Origin: Pelagibacteraceae bacterium BACL5 MAG-120820-bin39
Lineage (GTDB): Bacteria; Pseudomonadota; Alphaproteobacteria; Pelagibacterales; Pelagibacteraceae
DNA length: 21,975 bases
Reading direction: 5' to 3'
Assembly: GCA_001438335.1 (NCBI GenBank)
Contig: LIBV01000006.1
Span: forward strand, 1 to 21,975
The notes under the pieces are model-generated. The model was not told the DNA's origin. It ran no database searches and saw only the letters and a program-made list of their open reading frames with translations. This document shows positions 1 to 7,104 of this stretch, in pieces (positions within the stretch are counted from its first letter, which is position 1; each line of letters opens with the position of its first letter). A program made the translations under genes and the position numbers.

Positions 1-51
1 AACTTTATTATCAAATATTGGGAATTGTTTTTTTATTTCACTAATATTCAT
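1..51 (-). CDS. sufS: SufS cysteine desulfurase, N-terminal fragment (cut by window edge)
   Basis: Only the first 17 codons lie in the window; the gene continues past position 1. The visible peptide begins MNISEIKKQFPIF, which resembles the start of SufS-type PLP-dependent cysteine desulfurases, where the 'FP' segment precedes the first strand. The ATG overlaps the sufD stop as ATGA, the same coupling used elsewhere in this operon. In the family, SufS takes sulfur from cysteine and supplies persulfide for cluster assembly on SufBCD. The identification rests mainly on position after iscR-sufBCD and on this short peptide. No catalytic residue is visible in the fragment. Confidence 0.7.
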   Translation of the reverse strand, partial: MNISEIKKQFPIFDNKV

Positions 52-1289
52 TCCTGGATCCCCATGATTTTTTTTATAAATTGTTTAATCCTTTCATCTG
101 AAATTTTCTCAGCCACTTCTTGCAAGAAACCATTAATTAATAATTCTTTTGATTGCGTTAAAGATAGTCCTCTAGACATTAAATAAAATATCGAATTTTC
201 ATCTAAATTTCCTGAAGTTGAACCATGAGAGCACTTAACATCATCTGCATAAATCTCTAATTCTGGTTTAGCATTAAACTCTGTATGTTCACTAAGTAAT
301 AAAGCTCTACTTAATTGATAACCATCAGTTTTTTGTGCTTTAGCATTTACGTAAATTTTTCCTTGATACACACTCTTTGCCTTATCTTTTAAAACAGTTT
401 TTATAAGTTGATAGCTTTTACAATTTTCTTCATTGTGATTTACTATTGTTTTAATCTCATGGTGCTTACTTTCATTGAGATTAATAATTCCATTTAAGGA
501 AATAGAGCCATGATTGTCATTAAGTGAACAGATAATATCATTTTTTAAAAATTTTGAACCTTTTGAAAGAATAAAAAATTCTAGATGACTATTTTTAAGT
601 AAACTTAGATCACTATGTGTATATCTAATATTATCATTTTCATTATCATCTAAAATAAAATTTTCTAATATTGAATTTTCTGAAATATTAATTTTTTGTC
701 TGATATTAATTAAGTTTTTATTTGAAATTTCATTAGAGATATTAATGACTTTTAAAGAACTATTTTTATCAAGATCGATATCAAGACGAAGAGAAACTAA
801 GCTGGATTTCAAATTTTCCGATACATTGTGATAAAGAATTAAAGGTTTTTTTGCTAAATAACCCTCTTTAACGTGAATTTTATAATGCTTTGCAGTGAAT
901 GCATTATTTAAGTTGAGTAAAGAATTTTTAAGATCTTCTTGGTCAATAGAGTGATCTTCTAAAATTTCAATTTTACTCTGATCTTCAAAACCTAAATCAG
1001 ACTTAATTATTTTACCATTAAGAATAAAAATTTTATTATGATCAAAATCTTCAATTGGTCTTTGATCAAAAACAATATTGTTATCAATCTCTGCAATATA
1101 ATTTAAATTTTCAATATTTGCATTAACTACTTGGTTAAAATCAGAAAATTTCCAATCCTCGAGCCTTCTATTTGGAAAACCTCGTTTAAAAAAATTATCT
1201 AAATTATCTTTTTTATTATTAATTTGAGAATCATTAAATTTTTCTTTTAAAAGAAAATTTTCGTAATTTTGTTTAATTTCATTTTCCAT
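48..1289 (-). CDS. sufD: SufD, Fe-S cluster assembly scaffold subunit
   Basis: A 413-residue SufD, close to the usual length of about 420. SufD pairs with SufB and the ATPase SufC in the cytoplasmic SufBC2D complex that builds Fe-S clusters. The C-terminal third carries the conserved SufB/SufD beta-helix block with KCSHGST; Cys353 and His355 correspond to E. coli SufD Cys358 and His360, the latter implicated in cluster formation. The C-terminal helical region (SRGLSLTQSKELLINGF) is also typical. The N-terminal half is diverged and very rich in Asn and Lys, as is common for SufD. It overlaps sufC by 1 bp (TAATG) and sufS by 4 bp (ATGA), indicating translational coupling in an iscR-sufBCDS operon. 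Confidence 0.95.
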   Translation of the reverse strand: MENEIKQNYENFLLKEKFNDSQINNKKDNLDNFFKRGFPNRRLEDWKFSDFNQVVNANIENLNYIAEIDNNIVFDQRPIEDFDHNKIFILNGKIIKSDLGFEDQSKIEILEDHSIDQEDLKNSLLNLNNAFTAKHYKIHVKEGYLAKKPLILYHNVSENLKSSLVSLRLDIDLDKNSSLKVINISNEISNKNLINIRQKINISENSILENFILDDNENDNIRYTHSDLSLLKNSHLEFFILSKGSKFLKNDIICSLNDNHGSISLNGIINLNESKHHEIKTIVNHNEENCKSYQLIKTVLKDKAKSVYQGKIYVNAKAQKTDGYQLSRALLLSEHTEFNAKPELEIYADDVKCSHGSTSGNLDENSIFYLMSRGLSLTQSKELLINGFLQEVAEKISDERIKQFIKKIMGIQE

Positions 1290-2023
1290 TAATTAAAATC
1301 CTCATAACCAATTTTTTCTAAATTCAATGCCAACTCTGGACCACCTGATTTAATAATTTGTCCATTTTTTAAAACATGCACGTGATCTGGTTTTATATAT
1401 TCTAATAAACGCTGATAGTGGGTTATAATTAAAAAAGCATTTTTGTTATTTCTTAAAGAATTCACCCCTTCAGAAACAATTCTTAAAGCATCAATATCAA
1501 GACCTGAATCTGTTTCATCAAGTATTGATAGTTTGGGATCTAAAATAGACATTTGTAGGATTTCATTTTTCTTTTTTTCACCGCCTGAAAAACCTACGTT
1601 TAATTGTCTAGATAATATTTTTTCATCAAATTTTAATTTAGATGCTTTTTCTTTAACAAGTTTCAAAAATTCTATTGCATCCAACTCTTTTTCACCTCTT
1701 GCTTTTTTAATTGAGTTTAATGAAGTTTTTAAAAAAATATTTGTATTTACCCCTGGAATTTCAAGGGGGTATTGAAATGCTAAAAAAATACCTTTATGAG
1801 CTCTTTCTTCTGTTTCAAAATCAAATAAATTCTCATTTTCAAATTTAACTTCACCCTCAACTTCATAACCTTTTTTGCCAGATAAAATATTGGATAATGT
1901 ACTTTTTCCAGATCCATTTGGTCCCATGATGGCATGTACTTCTCCTGGTTTTATTTCTAGATTTAAACCTTTTAAAATTTCCTTATTATCAATCTTAGCT
2001 TTTAAATTTTTTATTGATAACAT
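1289..2023 (-). CDS. sufC: SufC, Fe-S assembly ABC-type ATPase
   Basis: A 244-residue soluble ABC ATPase that energises the SufBCD scaffold. Walker A is GPNGSGKST at residues 34-42, the signature motif is FSGGEK at 145-150 in the SufC-characteristic form followed by KKNE, and Walker B is LSILDE at 165-170, followed by the D-loop SGLDIDAL. The switch His lies in LIITHYQRLL. There are no membrane segments, as expected for SufC. Its ATG directly follows the sufB TAA stop in the same frame, with no base between, and its own stop overlaps the sufD start by 1 bp. Identification is secure from the motifs together with the sufB and sufD neighbours. Confidence 0.97.
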   Translation of the reverse strand: MLSIKNLKAKIDNKEILKGLNLEIKPGEVHAIMGPNGSGKSTLSNILSGKKGYEVEGEVKFENENLFDFETEERAHKGIFLAFQYPLEIPGVNTNIFLKTSLNSIKKARGEKELDAIEFLKLVKEKASKLKFDEKILSRQLNVGFSGGEKKKNEILQMSILDPKLSILDETDSGLDIDALRIVSEGVNSLRNNKNAFLIITHYQRLLEYIKPDHVHVLKNGQIIKSGGPELALNLEKIGYEDFN

Positions 2024-3466
2024 TTAACCTACGCTTCCTTCTAAACTAATACCTACTAATTTTTGAGCCTCTACAGCAAACTCCATGGGCAACTGTTGTA
2101 AAACTTCTTTACAAAAACCATTAACAATTAAGCTTACTGCTTCTTCTTGATTTAAACCTCTTTGATTACAATAGAACAATTGCTCATCACTTATCTTTGA
2201 GGTTGTCGCCTCATGCTCAATATTAGAATTTGAGTTTTTATTTTTAATATAAGGAATCGTGTGTGCACCACATTTATTGCCCATTAAAAGCGAGTCACAT
2301 TGGGTAAAATTTCTTGAATTTTCAGCTTTTGCAGAGATATCAACTAAGCCTCTGTACATCATATCAGAATGACCTGCTGATATACCTTTTGAAATTATTT
2401 TACTTTTAGTATTTTTTCCAAGATGAATCATCTTAGTTCCAGTATCTGCTTTTTGATGATTATTCGTAATTGCAATTGAATAAAATTCTCCAACAGAATT
2501 ATCTCCTTTTAAAATACAACTTGGATATTTCCATGTAATTGCAGAACCAGTTTCAACTTGCGTCCATGAAATTTTAGAATTTCTACCTTTGCATAATCCT
2601 CTTTTAGTTACAAAATTATAAATTCCTCCTTTGCCATCTTTATCTCCAGGATACCAATTTTGAACTGTTGAATATTTGATTTCAGCATCATCAAGTGCAA
2701 TCAGTTCTACATTAGCTGCATGTAATTGATTTTCATCTCGCATTGGCGCTGTACAACCTTCTAAATAACTGACGTAACTTCCTTTATCAGCAATAATTAA
2801 AGTTCTTTCAAACTGCCCTGTTTCAGATGCATTAATTCTAAAATAAGTTGATAACTCCATTGGGCATTTTACGCCCTCTGGAATATATACAAATGAACCA
2901 TCCGTAAAGACCGCAGAATTTAATGTAGCAAAAAAATGATCAGATGTTGGAATTACTGTTCCAAGATATTTTTTAACAAGTTCTGAATGTTTTATTATAG
3001 CTTCAGACATTGAGCAAAAAATAATTCCTAGTTTATTTAATTCTTCCTTAAAAGTTGTTGCAACTGAAACGGAGTCAAAAACTGCATCTACAGCTATTCC
3101 ATTTAATCTTGCTTGCTCTTGCAATGGTATTCCAAGCTTTTTATAAGTTTCTAATAATTTGGGATCTAATTCATCTAAACTTTTTGGTTTATTATCCATA
3201 CTTTTTGGTGCTGAATAATAATATAAATCTTGATAATCTATTTTTGGATATTTTGGTTTTTGCCAGTCAGGTTCTTTTAAAACTTTAAATCTCTCAAAAG
3301 CTTTTAATCTAAATTCTAACATCCACTCTGGTTCTTTTTTGATATTAGAAATAAATTTTATTACTTCTTCATTGAGACCTTTTGGGGCTCTTATGTTTTC
3401 TATATCAGTTGAAAACCCATATTTGTAATCTTTTAAATTTTCTATTTGTTTTTCTCTAGTACTCAT
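2024..3466 (-). CDS. sufB: SufB, Fe-S cluster assembly scaffold subunit
   Basis: A 480-residue SufB, the main scaffold on which the nascent Fe-S cluster forms in SufBC2D. The N-terminal region has the conserved EPEWMLEFRLKAFE block. The central part is the beta-helix core with YIPEGVKCPMELSTYFRIN. The C-terminal domain has Cys399 in CGAHTIPY and Glu428 in ISDEQLFY; these align with E. coli SufB Cys405 and Glu434, which are required for cluster assembly. It is the first structural gene after the regulator, and its ATG overlaps the iscR stop by 4 bp (ATGA). Expression is expected to follow the IscR-controlled promoter upstream of iscR. Confidence 0.97.
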   Translation of the reverse strand: MSTREKQIENLKDYKYGFSTDIENIRAPKGLNEEVIKFISNIKKEPEWMLEFRLKAFERFKVLKEPDWQKPKYPKIDYQDLYYYSAPKSMDNKPKSLDELDPKLLETYKKLGIPLQEQARLNGIAVDAVFDSVSVATTFKEELNKLGIIFCSMSEAIIKHSELVKKYLGTVIPTSDHFFATLNSAVFTDGSFVYIPEGVKCPMELSTYFRINASETGQFERTLIIADKGSYVSYLEGCTAPMRDENQLHAANVELIALDDAEIKYSTVQNWYPGDKDGKGGIYNFVTKRGLCKGRNSKISWTQVETGSAITWKYPSCILKGDNSVGEFYSIAITNNHQKADTGTKMIHLGKNTKSKIISKGISAGHSDMMYRGLVDISAKAENSRNFTQCDSLLMGNKCGAHTIPYIKNKNSNSNIEHEATTSKISDEQLFYCNQRGLNQEEAVSLIVNGFCKEVLQQLPMEFAVEAQKLVGISLEGSVG

Positions 3467-3891
3467 TGAATTCTATTTTCTTTGTTGCTTGTTAGTAGGT
3501 CTTCAAGGCTCTTATTTTCAAAAAAATTATTTATGTGTGTTTCAAGTTCATCCCATAAATTATGAGTAATACATTTTGTAGCTTTTCCATTACATCCTTT
3601 TTTAGACTCTTTTTTACACTGAACCGTTTTTACAGTTTCATCTACTGCGTGAAATATATTTGCTAATTTAATTTCATTTGGCTGCTTATTTAAAATATAT
3701 CCACCCTGAGTTCCTCTAATACTTTGGACTATTTCATTTCTTTTTAATTTTGAAAAAATTTGCTCTAAAAAATCTAATGAAATTCCCTGTCTTAAAGATA
3801 TATCTCTTAAAGAGACTGGATTTCTGCTATTAAATTTGGCTAAATCCATCAGAGCCATAACAGCGTAACGTCCTTTTGATGTAAGTTTCAT
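3463..3891 (-). CDS. iscR: IscR-like Rrf2-family Fe-S transcriptional regulator
   Basis: A 142-residue Rrf2-family regulator. The N-terminal winged helix includes MKLTSKGRYAVMALMDLA and the recognition region SLDFLEQIFSKLKRN, followed by the wing RGTQGGYIL. Three cysteines, Cys92, Cys100 and Cys107, plus His110 in CITHNLW match the pattern that binds a [2Fe-2S] cluster in E. coli IscR (Cys92, Cys98, Cys104, His107), with slightly longer spacings here. In the family, cluster-loaded IscR represses its own operon, so the SUF system is under feedback control. It is the first gene of the operon, and a near-consensus IscR operator lies 32-56 bp upstream of its ATG. RirA or another Rrf2 protein is the alternative, but the operator match favours IscR. 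Confidence 0.92.
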   Translation of the reverse strand: MKLTSKGRYAVMALMDLAKFNSRNPVSLRDISLRQGISLDFLEQIFSKLKRNEIVQSIRGTQGGYILNKQPNEIKLANIFHAVDETVKTVQCKKESKKGCNGKATKCITHNLWDELETHINNFFENKSLEDLLTSNKENRIQ

Positions 3892-3912
3892 AAATTATTA
3901 TTAAGTTGTAAG

Positions 3913-3928
3913 GGGTATATATATACCC
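3913..3928. repeat. Perfect 16-bp palindrome over the iscR -10 region
   Basis: GGGTATATATATACCC is a perfect inverted repeat with no spacer. It contains the -10 element, and its right side overlaps the last 6 bp of the IscR operator. It may be a further binding site, an accident of an AT-rich -10 element, or a melting-prone element. Confidence 0.6.
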
Positions 3929-3943
3929 GACAGAAATAGTCAA
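3916..3943 (-). promoter_or_regulatory. Sigma70-type promoter of iscR-suf operon
   Basis: On the minus strand there is a -35 hexamer TTGACT (3938-3943), a 16-bp spacer and a -10 hexamer TATATA (3916-3921). This predicts a start near 3909 and a leader of about 18 nt before the iscR ATG at 3891. No clear Shine-Dalgarno is visible in that leader. The promoter is embedded in the IscR operator, so bound regulator would block RNA polymerase. Confidence 0.7.
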
Positions 3944-3947
3944 GTAT
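3923..3947 (-). promoter_or_regulatory. IscR type 1 operator overlapping the iscR promoter
   Basis: Read on the minus strand, this 25-bp site has left half ATACTTGACT, centre ATTTC and right half TGTCGGGTAT. Against the E. coli type 1 IscR consensus as I recall it (ATASYYGACT, RwwwY, AGTCRRSTAT), 24 of 25 positions agree; the exception is T for A at the start of the right half. It covers the -35 element and most of the spacer, consistent with repression of the suf operon by cluster-loaded IscR. Confidence 0.75.
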
Positions 3948-4021
3948 AAATCTTGAAAAAATACTAACATTTTTCAAAATAAATATGGTAAAGATACCCA
4001 CTTTAAATTTTCAAACTATCT

Positions 4022-4678
4022 ATGGACAATAAAATTTTAGAAATATTTATACCAGGACCTGCTGGTAGATTAGAAGCTAAGTACTATAAAAGTAAAAAGA
4101 ATACCTCACCAATTGCACTAGTACTACAACCTCATCCTCAATATGGTGGAACAATGAATAATAAAGTAGTTGTAGATACATTTCATGCATTTATGGAAAA
4201 TGATTTTTCAGTATGTAGAGTTAATTTTAGAGGAGTTGGTAAAAGTGATGGGGAGTTTGATAATGGCCAAGGAGAACTGGCAGATGCAGCTGCAGCATTA
4301 GATTGGTTGGAAAGAGAAAATTTTGATAATTCGCAATGTTGGGTGTCTGGATTTTCGTTCGGCTCTTTAATTGCAATGCAATTATTAATGAGAAGACCTG
4401 AAATTAATAGATTTATTGTAATATCACCTCAGCCTAATGTTTATGATTTTTCATTTTTATCTCCATGTCCAACATCTGGATTAATGATTTATGGAAAAAA
4501 AGACGAATTAGTTCCGATAGAATATATTGATGAATTAAATAAAAGATTAAGTTCTCAAAAAGGAATAAAAGTTGATTTTCAAGCAGTTCCTGAAGCTAAT
4601 CATTTTTTTTCAAAAAATGAATCTTCTTTGGTAAAAAGCTTAGATACTTATATAAAAAAAGAAACTGCTCTTTATTAG
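4022..4678 (+). CDS. Alpha/beta hydrolase (COG2945-like)
   Basis: A 218-residue cytoplasmic alpha/beta hydrolase with no signal peptide. The nucleophile elbow is GFSFG with Ser112, the acid is probably Asp161 in YGKKDELVP, and the catalytic His is His194 in EANHFF, so the triad is complete and correctly ordered. The HPQYGGTMNNKVV and NFRGVGKSDG blocks are typical of the small predicted hydrolases of COG2945, whose substrate is not established. It is transcribed divergently from iscR across 130 bp that contain the IscR operator, so co-regulation is possible but unproven. It ends one base before the end of anmK on the opposite strand. Confidence 0.85.
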   Translation: MDNKILEIFIPGPAGRLEAKYYKSKKNTSPIALVLQPHPQYGGTMNNKVVVDTFHAFMENDFSVCRVNFRGVGKSDGEFDNGQGELADAAAALDWLERENFDNSQCWVSGFSFGSLIAMQLLMRRPEINRFIVISPQPNVYDFSFLSPCPTSGLMIYGKKDELVPIEYIDELNKRLSSQKGIKVDFQAVPEANHFFSKNESSLVKSLDTYIKKETALY

Positions 4679-4679
4679 T

Positions 4680-5825
4680 TTAATAATTTCTAGCTAAAAC
4701 ACCCCCTGTAACTTTATTTTCACATCCTGTAGTTCCAGGAAATGATATTGGCAAATTAAGATATGATCTTATTGCAAGATATCCAAATGCTTGAGACTCT
4801 ATGAAATCACCATTAAAATTATAATTATCAATAAGATCTATATTAATATTTTTTTGGTTAAACAATTCTTGTTTTATACAATCAATTAAAAAATTATTTT
4901 TTCTTCCACCTCCACAAATCAAATAGTTTTCTTTAATTTGATTATTAGACGAATGGCAATATTTAATTCCATTTGCTATTAAATAAGCAGTAAATTTTGT
5001 TAAGGTTGCACATCCATCTTCTAAAGATAAGCCTCTTACAAATGATGTATCAAAATCTTTTATATCTAATGAGTTGGTATAAGTATTTATTTTAAAATTA
5101 TCTATTGCTTGATTTAAAATAAGTTCATTAACTGAACCTGATCTTCCAATCTTGCCAAATTCATCATATCTTTCTGATGAGTTATTTCTAATCCATTCAT
5201 CGATCAAACAGTTACCTGGTCCAACATCAAAACCTTTGATTGATTCAATTTCTGATACGGGAACTGTTTTGGTTAAATTTGAAATACCCCCAATATTCAG
5301 AACATGTATGGGATTTTTAATATTATATTTATTACTAATTATACTTGAAATTAAGTTGTGAAAAATTGGTGTTAATGGAGCACCTTGACCCCCTTGTTTG
5401 AGATCATTTTGTCTAAAATCATAAATCACATCAGTATTAACTAGCTGACTAAGAAGTTCACCGTTACCAAGTTGTTTAGAGATTAAATTTTTTGGATTAT
5501 GATAAATTGTTTGGCCATGAAAACCTACAAGGTCAATTTTATCATCTGCTTCTTTGGTAATTTTATTTATTATCCTCGCATGAAATAAGGTTAATTCTTT
5601 GTTTAAAATTTCAATCTCTTTTGAATATTTTTCTAAATCTTCACTTAAATTAATTAATTTCCTTAAATTGACCAATTTTTCATAAATTTCTTTATCAAAT
5701 TCAAAATAACAATCTAAAATATTAATAAATTGATCAGTTCCATTTGATTTTATTATAGAAGCATCAACTCCATCCATAGATGTGCCACTCATCAAGCCAA
5801 CACAAATAAATTCTTTTTTTTCCAT
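4680..5825 (-). CDS. anmK: Anhydro-N-acetylmuramic acid kinase
   Basis: A 381-residue AnmK, slightly longer than the usual 365-370. It opens with the ATP-binding signature GLMSGTSMDGVD at residues 10-21 and has GFHGQTIYHNP, NIGGISNLT, FDVGPGNCLIDEW and CGGGRKN, all characteristic of the family. AnmK phosphorylates and opens 1,6-anhydro-MurNAc released by lytic transglycosylases, giving MurNAc-6-phosphate for peptidoglycan recycling. It stands alone between convergent hydrolase and divergent tyrS genes; no other recycling gene is nearby. The 47 bp before it are shared with tyrS. Confidence 0.95.
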   Translation of the reverse strand: MEKKEFICVGLMSGTSMDGVDASIIKSNGTDQFINILDCYFEFDKEIYEKLVNLRKLINLSEDLEKYSKEIEILNKELTLFHARIINKITKEADDKIDLVGFHGQTIYHNPKNLISKQLGNGELLSQLVNTDVIYDFRQNDLKQGGQGAPLTPIFHNLISSIISNKYNIKNPIHVLNIGGISNLTKTVPVSEIESIKGFDVGPGNCLIDEWIRNNSSERYDEFGKIGRSGSVNELILNQAIDNFKINTYTNSLDIKDFDTSFVRGLSLEDGCATLTKFTAYLIANGIKYCHSSNNQIKENYLICGGGRKNNFLIDCIKQELFNQKNINIDLIDNYNFNGDFIESQAFGYLAIRSYLNLPISFPGTTGCENKVTGGVLARNY

Positions 5826-5872
5826 TATTATTTTTTTTTACTAAAATATGTATATTGTGGAATTATAGACTT

Positions 5873-7102
5873 ATGAATAAATTTTTAAAAGAATTTAAAG
5901 ATAGAGGATTTTTCTATCAATCCACAAGTGAAAATGAACTATCTAGTTTATTAGATAAAGAAAGTATCAAAGCATATATTGGTTTTGATTGTACAGCTGA
6001 AAGTTTACATGTTGGTAGTCTTCTACAAATAATGTGCTTAAGATTACTTCAAAAACATGGTCATCAACCAATTGTTCTTTTGGGGGGTGGTACCACAAGA
6101 ATTGGTGATCCTTCTGGGAAAGACAAAACTAGAAAAATTTTAAGTGAAGATGAAATAGAAAAAAATATTAAAAATATTGAAAAAATTTTAAAAAATTTTT
6201 TAGATGTTGCAGATGAAAAAACAAAACCTATTTTTGTTAATAACTATACTTGGTTGAAAGATCTAAATTATATTTCTTTCCTTAGAGATATAGGTAAACA
6301 TTTTACGATTAATAAGATGCTTACATTTGATAGTGTAAAAACAAGATTAGAAAGAGAACAATCATTAAGCTATATGGAATTTAATTACATGATTTTACAA
6401 GCTTATGATTTTTTAGAATTAAATAAAAAAGAAAATTGTGTTCTCCAAATAGGAGGGTCAGACCAATGGGGAAATATTGTTAATGGTGTTGAGTTGATAA
6501 AAAGATATTCCAACAATCAAGCTTTTGGATTAACTACACCTTTAATTACTCTTGCCTCAGGTGCAAAAATGGGAAAAACAGAAAGTGGAGCTATATGGTT
6601 AGATAAAAAGTTTTTATCAGCTTATGATTATTGGCAGTTTTGGAGAAATACCGATGATAGAGATGTATTGAAATTCTTAAATATTTTTACTGATTTGAAT
6701 ATTGCGGAAATAAAGAATTTAGAAAATAATAATATTAATGATTTAAAAATTTTATTAGCTAATAAAGCTACAGAAATGCTCCATGGTAAAGATGAAGCAA
6801 TTAATGCAGAAAACATTGCTAAAGAGACATTTTCTGAAAATTCATCAGGATCTAATTTGCCCACAATTAATATCAATAATTCGCAGTTAGAAAATAATTT
6901 AACTATTGTTGATATTGTTATTTTATCTAAATTGGAAAACTCAAAAAGTGAAATAAGAAGATTAATTAAAGGAAGTGCGATTAAAATAAATAATGAAATA
7001 ATTAATGATGAAAAATTATTAATTGATAAAAAGTATTTTAAAGATAATTATTTAAAATTATCAGTTGGCAAAAAAAGACACATCAAAATTGAAATAAATT
7101 AA
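5873..7102 (+). CDS. tyrS: Tyrosyl-tRNA synthetase
   Basis: A 409-residue class I aminoacyl-tRNA synthetase that charges tRNA-Tyr. The HIGH-equivalent is HVGS at residues 46-49, the KMSKS-equivalent is KMGKT at 232-236, and the tyrosine/ATP pocket includes IGFDCTAESLHVGS and QIGGSDQWGNIVNG. The C-terminal 70 or so residues form an S4-like RNA-binding domain (SEIRRLIKGSAIKINNEII). I start it at the ATG at 5873; an in-frame TTG at 5855 would add six residues (MWNYRL) with no family support. A TATATT at 5851-5856 is a possible -10, but it has no convincing -35. The stop is 2 bp from the end of the convergent AsmA-like gene. Confidence 0.96.
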   Translation: MNKFLKEFKDRGFFYQSTSENELSSLLDKESIKAYIGFDCTAESLHVGSLLQIMCLRLLQKHGHQPIVLLGGGTTRIGDPSGKDKTRKILSEDEIEKNIKNIEKILKNFLDVADEKTKPIFVNNYTWLKDLNYISFLRDIGKHFTINKMLTFDSVKTRLEREQSLSYMEFNYMILQAYDFLELNKKENCVLQIGGSDQWGNIVNGVELIKRYSNNQAFGLTTPLITLASGAKMGKTESGAIWLDKKFLSAYDYWQFWRNTDDRDVLKFLNIFTDLNIAEIKNLENNNINDLKILLANKATEMLHGKDEAINAENIAKETFSENSSGSNLPTININNSQLENNLTIVDIVILSKLENSKSEIRRLIKGSAIKINNEIINDEKLLIDKKYFKDNYLKLSVGKKRHIKIEIN

Positions 7103-7104
7103 TT

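Noticed and set aside
1443..1775. 110-codon plus-strand open frame inside sufC
   Set aside because: It is antisense to conserved ABC ATPase motifs and has no family resemblance.
5855..5872. In-frame TTG start for tyrS adding MWNYRL
   Set aside because: The ATG at 5873 fits the usual TyrRS N-terminus; the six extra residues have no family counterpart and overlap the likely promoter region.
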